NCBI RefSeq assembly: GCF_031455295.1
Contig: NZ_JAVDSL010000001.1
Span: 1,674,001-1,738,000, forward strand
Reading direction: 5' to 3'
Origin: Leifsonia sp. 1010
GTDB lineage: Bacteria > Actinomycetota > Actinomycetes > Actinomycetales > Microbacteriaceae
DNA: 64,000 bases
Made by a program: the position numbers and the translations under genes. The notes under the pieces were generated by a model that was not told the origin of the DNA, did no database searches, and saw nothing but the letters and a program-made list of their open reading frames with translations. This document shows positions 59,119 through 64,000 of the stretch, one piece after another; position 1 is the first letter of the stretch, and every line of letters starts with the position of its first letter.

Positions 59119-61173
59119 TCAATATACCTCGTAGAGGCGCTTTTCCTGCAACGCGGCGTAAAGATCAAAGGACTCCCAATTGACATTCCAATGCCGACGA
59201 GGACTGCTGATGGCGGTCACCTCTTGGGGGCGTGTTATACCCAAGTCGCGCAGTAGATGTACTTTCGTGGCCCGATCGACGAATGGACATGACAGCACGT
59301 TCAGCGTTACGAGCGCTCTTTCCCCATCTCGGAGGGAACGGCTCGCGATAGTTTTCAGCCAGTCGATGCAGGCCCTACGGAGTGCGCGGTAGCCGCCGTA
59401 ACTCCTGATATGGAGCAAGAGGCTGAAGAGCAGTACGGCGTCCAGGTTCTTGGGAGCGTGGAGACGCCCATCTTCGAGGCACGCAAACCTGAAGATTTCG
59501 GCGAGTTCGTCCTCGTGCAGCCTGTATTGCTCGCCTAGATCCGAAAGGCAGTCGACCAAGGTTGCCGTTACGGCGGAAGGTGATTCGCTTCTTCCGGCTC
59601 GGGCTAAATGCATGGCCAACTCTTCACGAATTCGCATTTCGAGACGCTGTCGTTCATGAATGGGGACGTGCGGCGATCGCGAATACCGGAGGGCCGAACT
59701 CACGATTCGAGCGATCTTCACAGCGGGACTCATCCGAGGCGCCCCCGAGAAGGCGAAGAACGCGAAGTCAAGAATCGAAATCAGTGCGCCGGTCGTTGCG
59801 TGGGTATGAGCTTGGATCTCGCCCCCAAGCGAATCCACGTAAGGTGCGATGGCATCGAGTGAGCTTTGCATCAGCTTTTCCATCGCCCGCTCTGTTCGCG
59901 CGAGCGCGTAATTCGCCAGATCGAAGTGGCTTACGCCGGTGTCGAGCAGGATCGCCTTGTATCCCGTGACGAGCCGCTCGCTTCGGACGTAAGGTCGCGG
60001 GAGCCTGTCGCCGTCCGGCTCGTCGGCATTCTCGCCCCTGTCGATTGAGCGCTTCAGCAACCTCGTGACCTTGTCCTTCGCGACAGTTAGCGGCGAGAGC
60101 CACGGCGTGTGTTCACCCTCCTCTTTCGCTGCATTAAGATGCAACTTGTACTTCCGCAGGCTCTTAGAAATCTGTTCCAGCACGTCCAAGCGGTTCTGGG
60201 CGTTGGCGAGAAAGATGAAGTAATCGTCCACATATCTAAGGATCTGATAGTCGTGTCCCTGACGTAGACCTTCATCTTCGAGCGCTGCGTGGATATCGCG
60301 ATCGACAGCCTGAAGGATAACTTCAGCGAAGATCCGGGATACCTCCGAGCCGATTGTGATTCCGCTGGTTTCGTTATGGTTCAGCCGTTGCATGAGCGTA
60401 TCGAAATCGTCGCCGAAGGTGTTCTTGAGATTCTTCTTTCCCAAGTTATCCTTTACGACGTTGTGCCCATGCGCCGCCCAAGCGACGCTGTGGGTGTAGA
60501 TGCTGTCGAAGCACTTCGCAATGTCCGCTTTGACCAGGAATCCGTAGCGGCGTTCACACGAGCGGTACTCGCTTGAGTCATAGAATTTATACACGTTGGA
60601 GTACCGCCGATACGCGAAATATGAGCGTATCCATTCATACTCGTATCGTTCGTCTTCGACGCCGTCGGGTTTCTTCCGCGAGGCTTCGAATAACCAATCT
60701 CGAACGACACTGTATCGGGCGACGCGCGATGGATGTCGAAGTGAGAACGGGCTACGTCCCGTGTGGAACAGCATCATGTCTGAGTTGCTGCGATAGAAGT
60801 CGACAACTTCGATCTGGGCGGCTGGGTGCGGGACGGTGAGCGTGCGAAAGTCGTTTGCGCGGTGCCGGACATTGAATTGGAACGGGATTGTGGGTATTCG
60901 TGCCGGTCCGTCGAACTGCAATTCTGAATCTTCCCCTGCCCCCGCGTTCGTTGGAAAAGTCACTTTCCGGCCTAAGAGGATAGAAACGATTCCCGGTGTC
61001 GCGTCATCGAGACGGCGAGCGAGGATGCGATCACCTTCGATGCGCAGGCGTGAATCGTTGATGAACGTATAAAGCCCTCGATTGTTGAAGCTTGGCGGCA
61101 GCTCGTACGGTAGAACGTCACTTAGGAGGACTCTCGCATCCCGCTTGCGAATACTCCGCTTCCGCTTATGCAT
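59119..61173 (-). CDS. drt3b: Reverse transcriptase, UG8/Drt3b-like (defence-associated RT type 3)
   Basis: 684 residues from the ATG at 61173, which has GAGGGG six bases upstream; a longer frame runs back into the upstream gene. RT palm motifs: A in VKADIAKCFDSIYTH (catalytic Asp217), B in SGITIGSEVSRIFAEVIL, and C in LRYVDDYFIF (YVDD, 314-317). A helical C-terminal region of about 340 residues has no recognisable nuclease. Size, pairing with another RT and lack of maturase or intron features fit the second RT of DRT3 anti-phage systems. Codon use is much less GC-biased than neighbours, implying transfer. Subtype assignment is by pattern, not by search. Confidence 0.8.
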   Translation of the reverse strand: MHKRKRSIRKRDARVLLSDVLPYELPPSFNNRGLYTFINDSRLRIEGDRILARRLDDATPGIVSILLGRKVTFPTNAGAGEDSELQFDGPARIPTIPFQFNVRHRANDFRTLTVPHPAAQIEVVDFYRSNSDMMLFHTGRSPFSLRHPSRVARYSVVRDWLFEASRKKPDGVEDERYEYEWIRSYFAYRRYSNVYKFYDSSEYRSCERRYGFLVKADIAKCFDSIYTHSVAWAAHGHNVVKDNLGKKNLKNTFGDDFDTLMQRLNHNETSGITIGSEVSRIFAEVILQAVDRDIHAALEDEGLRQGHDYQILRYVDDYFIFLANAQNRLDVLEQISKSLRKYKLHLNAAKEEGEHTPWLSPLTVAKDKVTRLLKRSIDRGENADEPDGDRLPRPYVRSERLVTGYKAILLDTGVSHFDLANYALARTERAMEKLMQSSLDAIAPYVDSLGGEIQAHTHATTGALISILDFAFFAFSGAPRMSPAVKIARIVSSALRYSRSPHVPIHERQRLEMRIREELAMHLARAGRSESPSAVTATLVDCLSDLGEQYRLHEDELAEIFRFACLEDGRLHAPKNLDAVLLFSLLLHIRSYGGYRALRRACIDWLKTIASRSLRDGERALVTLNVLSCPFVDRATKVHLLRDLGITRPQEVTAISSPRRHWNVNWESFDLYAALQEKRLYEVY

Positions 61174-62491
61174 GCCATGCCCCTCTAAGTTGCTCGAGCT
61201 GTCTGGGGCGAAACCGGTGGATCCGTCTTGTCTCGAAGCCTTCGCGGAATGACAAGGCATCGATCTTCGACTTGAGCCCCGACGGCATGATCTGCTGTGC
61301 AGTTATCGCCTTCAGGTGGTCGTCAAGATGCGACAGCTGTTTCAAATCCGTCAGGTGTGGATTGGAGAAGTAGATTCCAACCATCGCGTTCCGCTTATTG
61401 TTCAAGAGCCGGGTGTTACCTGTCAGGAAACGGATCCGGTCCAGAAGAAGCCGCTGGCGACCGCCATTTTGCGGACCCCTCTTTTGCCAGACATCGAATG
61501 AATTGGAGACTCGATCCTTTATGGTTTGGAGCCGGTTCGGGGTTAGTTGCACGCTTACCCCGGTGGAACCATAGGCGATCCGATAGCCCAACAAGTCGAA
61601 TGCTGGAAGAACCTGGTTTCTAAGCCTAAAGACCGCGGACTTCGACGCATTGACGCCCAGGCCGAGTTCGGCGAGACCGGTTGAGATTTCTGCAATTAGC
61701 TCTGCATCTGTTGAGGTATCTCGATTCTCCAGACCGCGGACGCAGACTATGTCGTCCACGTATCGTGCAAAGTACTGAATGTTCGGCAAAGACAGAAATC
61801 TGGTATCAAGACGGCTCACGAAGAACTCGGCGAGTTTCGCGCTTAGACCAATTCCTGTGGGGAGGCCGACGGGCGCCCCAACCAACGCCTGATATTCATC
61901 TAGCAGCAGCCCGATAAGGGCGCGATTAACCGGCGTTATGTCGGTACGAGCCAAGACCTGGATTAGCCGCCTGTGCTCGATGCTTTCGTAGAAGCGCTCA
62001 ACATCGACTTTGACGACCGCCTTAGGGAGGCGGTTGTCTATGGCACGAACTAGTGCGCCGACCACATCCTGCCGCGAGGGCTGACGGTGATTGTGCTGAG
62101 ATCCGACCACCCGCTGCAGGTGTTTGTCGGCAAAAAAGACGTGCGGTGAAGCGTCCAGGGCGTATGTCTGTCTACCGTTCACCATGGAACTCTGGTGGAG
62201 ACCCCACGAGAAGCGATCCCGCTGAATGTCGGCAACGATGCGCTGACTTGTAGCGGAGAGCGCAGCCTCGAGCACAATCTCAACATGCTGACGGGCGGCG
62301 CTGAGTGCCGATTCGAGTGACGCTCGTGTATCGCGATCCGTGGCGGATGCCAAGAGGTAGTCGTTGCGTAGGGCCCGAAGCGCCTCGACAGCTTCCTTGA
62401 CCTTGGGGAATGTACGTGTGAGGTCCTTTCCCTTACGAGTCTGTAGGTCCCAGACACGCCTCATATTCGTCGGCGAAAAGCTCTGGTCCAT
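61166..62491 (-). CDS. drt3a: Reverse transcriptase, UG3/Drt3a-like (defence-associated RT type 3)
   Basis: 441 residues from the ATG at 62491, which follows TGGGGGAAT; the upstream 40-residue extension lacks a site. The N-terminal helical region leads to a palm domain: motif A VVKVDVERFYESI (Asp163), motif B GLPTGIGLSAKLAEFF, motif C FARYVDDIVCV (YVDD, 244-247), then VNASKSAVF and LGYRI. No protease, primase or integrase domain. Its stop overlaps the next RT start by 8 bp, so both are made from one transcript. Composition is low-GC relative to flanks. Confidence 0.8.
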   Translation of the reverse strand: MDQSFSPTNMRRVWDLQTRKGKDLTRTFPKVKEAVEALRALRNDYLLASATDRDTRASLESALSAARQHVEIVLEAALSATSQRIVADIQRDRFSWGLHQSSMVNGRQTYALDASPHVFFADKHLQRVVGSQHNHRQPSRQDVVGALVRAIDNRLPKAVVKVDVERFYESIEHRRLIQVLARTDITPVNRALIGLLLDEYQALVGAPVGLPTGIGLSAKLAEFFVSRLDTRFLSLPNIQYFARYVDDIVCVRGLENRDTSTDAELIAEISTGLAELGLGVNASKSAVFRLRNQVLPAFDLLGYRIAYGSTGVSVQLTPNRLQTIKDRVSNSFDVWQKRGPQNGGRQRLLLDRIRFLTGNTRLLNNKRNAMVGIYFSNPHLTDLKQLSHLDDHLKAITAQQIMPSGLKSKIDALSFREGFETRRIHRFRPRQLEQLRGAWHA

Positions 62492-63059
62492 ATTCCCCCA
62501 GGTCGGTCGACTCACAGCGAAATAACGATAGCGCCCGACCAACCGTCGCGCTGTCCCCTTTCCATGTGACGTATGCGCTTCGAAAAAGAAAGAAGACCTG
62601 AAGCAACTCAAGCGAGTGACCGCGCTGACGAAGGCTGACTTGAGCTCAGCTTACGAATCCGCCGACTTGTGAGCACGCTGACTAGAACCGCCGCAGGCAA
62701 GCCCGAGATGTCTCGATCTAGGCGGCGGACTGCATCGGTGATGCGCAGCCGCGTGGCACGCCTAGGTCGGGGGCTTTGAACGGTTCGCGCCTCTTGATTC
62801 GCGCAGCACGGCTATGCAACCCGGAGGTCACCATCACGGCGCACGAGTTTCTGCATCGTCGAGGGATGCTAGTGGTCACCGATCCTGCCGCGACCGTCCC
62901 CGACAAAGACGTCGGTCGATGACGTGCTTGGCGAGTGTCGACCCTTCACTTGGGGGGGGGGGGGGGCGTCACAAGGATGTGTCCAGCGCGCACAGAGGGG
63001 ACAGTCGGCTTCGTTAGAAAGCTCGACTTCCCTCGTTAGCGCGTAGATGGCACTTGCGA
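62492..63059 (-). ncRNA. Candidate DRT3-associated non-coding RNA region
   Basis: 568 bp between tRNA-Ser and the RT genes, with no convincing reading frame. Visible structure: 7-bp outer stem CCGCCGC/GCGGCGG (62688-62694/62722-62728) enclosing CGAG/CTCG; CGACCG/CGGTCG (62891-62896/62913-62918); repeated GGTCACC near 62826 and 62874; and a run of 15 G (62952-62966; C15 on the RT-coding strand). DRT3 loci are known to need a structured RNA next to the RT genes. The overlap between the RT genes leaves this gap, or the one behind drt3b, as its place. Exact ends unknown. Confidence 0.45.
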
Positions 63060-63147
63060 TGGCGGAGAATGGGGGATTCGAACCCCCGAGGGCTTGCACC
63101 CAACACGCTTTCCAAGCGTGCGCCATAGGCCACTAGGCGAATTCTCC
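63060..63147 (-). tRNA. tRNA-Ser(GGA)
   Basis: Class II tRNA with a long variable arm. Acceptor GGAGAAT (5', from 63147) pairs with ATTCTCC, discriminator G at 63063, encoded CCA at 63062-63060. Anticodon stem CACGC/GCGTG frames the loop TTGGAAA, anticodon GGA. T arm GGGGGTTCGAATCCCCC. The 3' end faces the RT island, the usual arrangement when an element integrates into a tRNA. Confidence 0.95.
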
Positions 63148-63240
63148 TGGTCGTCGCCTTCCGCTGTCGCGGCCGGCGGCTCCCAGTATCTTACCCGAAC
63201 GCCGGAGGGCTTCGTGCACGCGGCCTTCATCCGCAGCCGC

Positions 63241-63246
63241 TACAAT
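63241..63246 (+). promoter_or_regulatory. -10 box of the SRP RNA gene
   Basis: TACAAT lies seven bases before the predicted 5' end of the SRP RNA, at the spacing of a sigma-70-type -10 element. No good -35 box is visible. Confidence 0.5.
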
Positions 63247-63253
63247 CGTTGTT

Positions 63254-63341
63254 GGCTCCCCACGTGGCGCCATCCAGGCCAACTCCCCCAGGGCGGAAAC
63301 GCAGCAAGGGTAACCGGGCTCTGGCGGGTGCGTGGGGAGTC
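63254..63341 (+). ncRNA. ffs: Bacterial small SRP RNA (4.5S type)
   Basis: About 88 nt. The ends GGCTCCCCACG and CGTGGGGAGTC pair to form the base of the hairpin; the apical domain has the conserved asymmetric and symmetric loops GGGCGGAAACGCAGCAAGGG, which bind Ffh. A T-run follows at 63342, a likely terminator. It directs membrane-protein targeting as part of the signal recognition particle. Confidence 0.92.
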
Positions 63342-63441
63342 TTTTCATGTCCAGCCGTGTGTCACCGCCGCCGCGTATATTGTGGCCAGCAGTCCCGGAT
63401 CTTCTACACCCCGTAGAATGATCCGTGTCTTCCGTGGAGCG

Positions 63442-64000
63442 ATGGATGGACGGGGTGCCGCAGTGACCGAACAGCTGACCGAGCTGGCGACCGAGGCGTA
63501 CGTGGTGGGCTTCCCGCTCGTGTTCGACCTGGAGCAGGTCGTGCGGTTCACGGAGGAGGGCATCGGGTCGATCCCTCCGACGTCCTACAACTCGTTCGGG
63601 CACGCTCGTGAGCTGGCCGGACCGGACGACACGTTCGTGTCCATCAACAACGACACGGTGTACTCGATCGCCCAGGTCGATCTGGGGGTCGGGCCGGTGA
63701 GGCTCAGCGTTCCTGCTGCCGGTGACCGCTATTTCGTCCTGCAGTTCGTGGACGCCTGGACCAACAACTTCGCCTACATCGGCACCCGGGCGACCGGGGG
63801 AGACGGTGGCGAGTTCCTGCTGCTGCCGCCCGACGATGACGAGACCCCGGCCGCGCCCGACACCTCCGGACTCCCGGCCATCCGCTTCCCCACACGCGTG
63901 GCGACGATCGTCGGACGCTGGGCGGTCGACGGCGCCGATGACCTCCCTGCCGTCCACGCGTTGCAGGACGCACTCACGCTGACGCCGCTCCACCAGACGC
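63442..64000 (+). CDS. DUF1254-family protein (5' part)
   Basis: Frame open to the window end; about 186 residues seen. ATG at 63442 follows GGAG closely; GTG at 63463 is an alternative. AYVVGFPLVFDLEQVVRF, FVSINNDTVYSIAQVDL and FVLQFVDAWTNNFAYIGTRATG match the DUF1254 domain, including the NDTxYS block. A DUF1214 domain would be expected downstream. Function unknown. Confidence 0.85.
   Translation, partial: MDGRGAAVTEQLTELATEAYVVGFPLVFDLEQVVRFTEEGIGSIPPTSYNSFGHARELAGPDDTFVSINNDTVYSIAQVDLGVGPVRLSVPAAGDRYFVLQFVDAWTNNFAYIGTRATGGDGGEFLLLPPDDDETPAAPDTSGLPAIRFPTRVATIVGRWAVDGADDLPAVHALQDALTLTPLHQT

Noticed and set aside
61174-61260. 29-residue N-terminal extension of the second RT
   Set aside because: It lies within the first RT gene and has no ribosome site, whereas the ATG at 61173 has one.
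59119-62491. Group II intron or retron interpretation of the RT genes
   Set aside because: No maturase or endonuclease domain, no intron domain V-like hairpin next to the genes, two different RTs in one operon, and no retron msr-msd inverted repeats seen.
62492-63059. Integrase or transposase remnant in the RT-upstream gap
   Set aside because: All frames were read; no integrase or transposase catalytic pattern was found.
62869-63126. 85-codon minus-strand frame overlapping the tRNA-Ser and the G-tract
   Set aside because: It reads through the tRNA gene and a proline run encoded by the homopolymer; no ribosome site or protein-like pattern.

Overview
The window comes from a high-GC actinobacterium, most likely a member of Microbacteriaceae (Leifsonia-like). 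The evidence is very GC-rich third codon positions, frequent GTG starts, an actinobacterial xylose isomerase and GCS2-type ligase, NRAMP/MntR-type metal control, and many LacI/ROK-regulated sugar ABC operons. This taxonomy is inferred from gene content only.

Layout. 0-6.2 kb: the end of an ABC exporter, a SnoaL-like protein, mntH with a convergent MntR-type regulator, and a cystathionine beta-synthase / cystathionine gamma-synthase pair. 6.2-11.7 kb: small conserved proteins, a GCS2-type ligase and a CPA1 Na+/H+ antiporter. 11.8-19.1 kb: a GT2-GtrA fusion with an ArnT-like glycosyltransferase, an APC permease, a LacI regulator and an MFS permease. 19.1-23.1 kb: glycerate kinase and a gluconate module (GntR-family regulator, GntP permease, gluconokinase).

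23.2-46.5 kb is a large hemicellulose (xylose/xyloside) locus. The minus strand carries a binding protein, two permeases, a GH3 glycosidase, xylA and xylB, with a divergent LacI repressor. Then come a cephalosporin-C-deacetylase/acetyl-xylan-esterase-like enzyme divergent from another LacI protein, two Gfo/Idh/MocA oxidoreductases around a ThuA-like protein, and a second ABC importer with a GH31 alpha-xylosidase flanked by two similar ROK regulators. The genes fit uptake of xylo-oligosaccharides, deacetylation, removal of beta- and alpha-xylosyl groups, isomerisation to xylulose and phosphorylation.

46.9-58.9 kb holds MFS drug exporters, a PAP2 phosphatase, a HerA/DUF853-type ATPase, an AraC/APH(6)-like kinase pair, an ArsR repressor with twin operators, assorted small conserved proteins, one gene with an apparent frameshift, and a DUF445 protein.

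59.1-63.06 kb is visibly less GC-rich. It holds two overlapping reverse transcriptase genes arranged like a DRT3 (UG3+UG8) anti-phage system, preceded by about 570 bp of non-coding, structure-rich DNA with a 15-base G homopolymer. The island abuts the 3' end of a tRNA-Ser(GGA) gene, followed by the small SRP RNA gene and the start of a DUF1254 protein.

Four families of interspersed intergenic inverted repeats (called A-D here) recur across the window, mostly behind or between genes. They look like a lineage-specific terminator or REP-like system.
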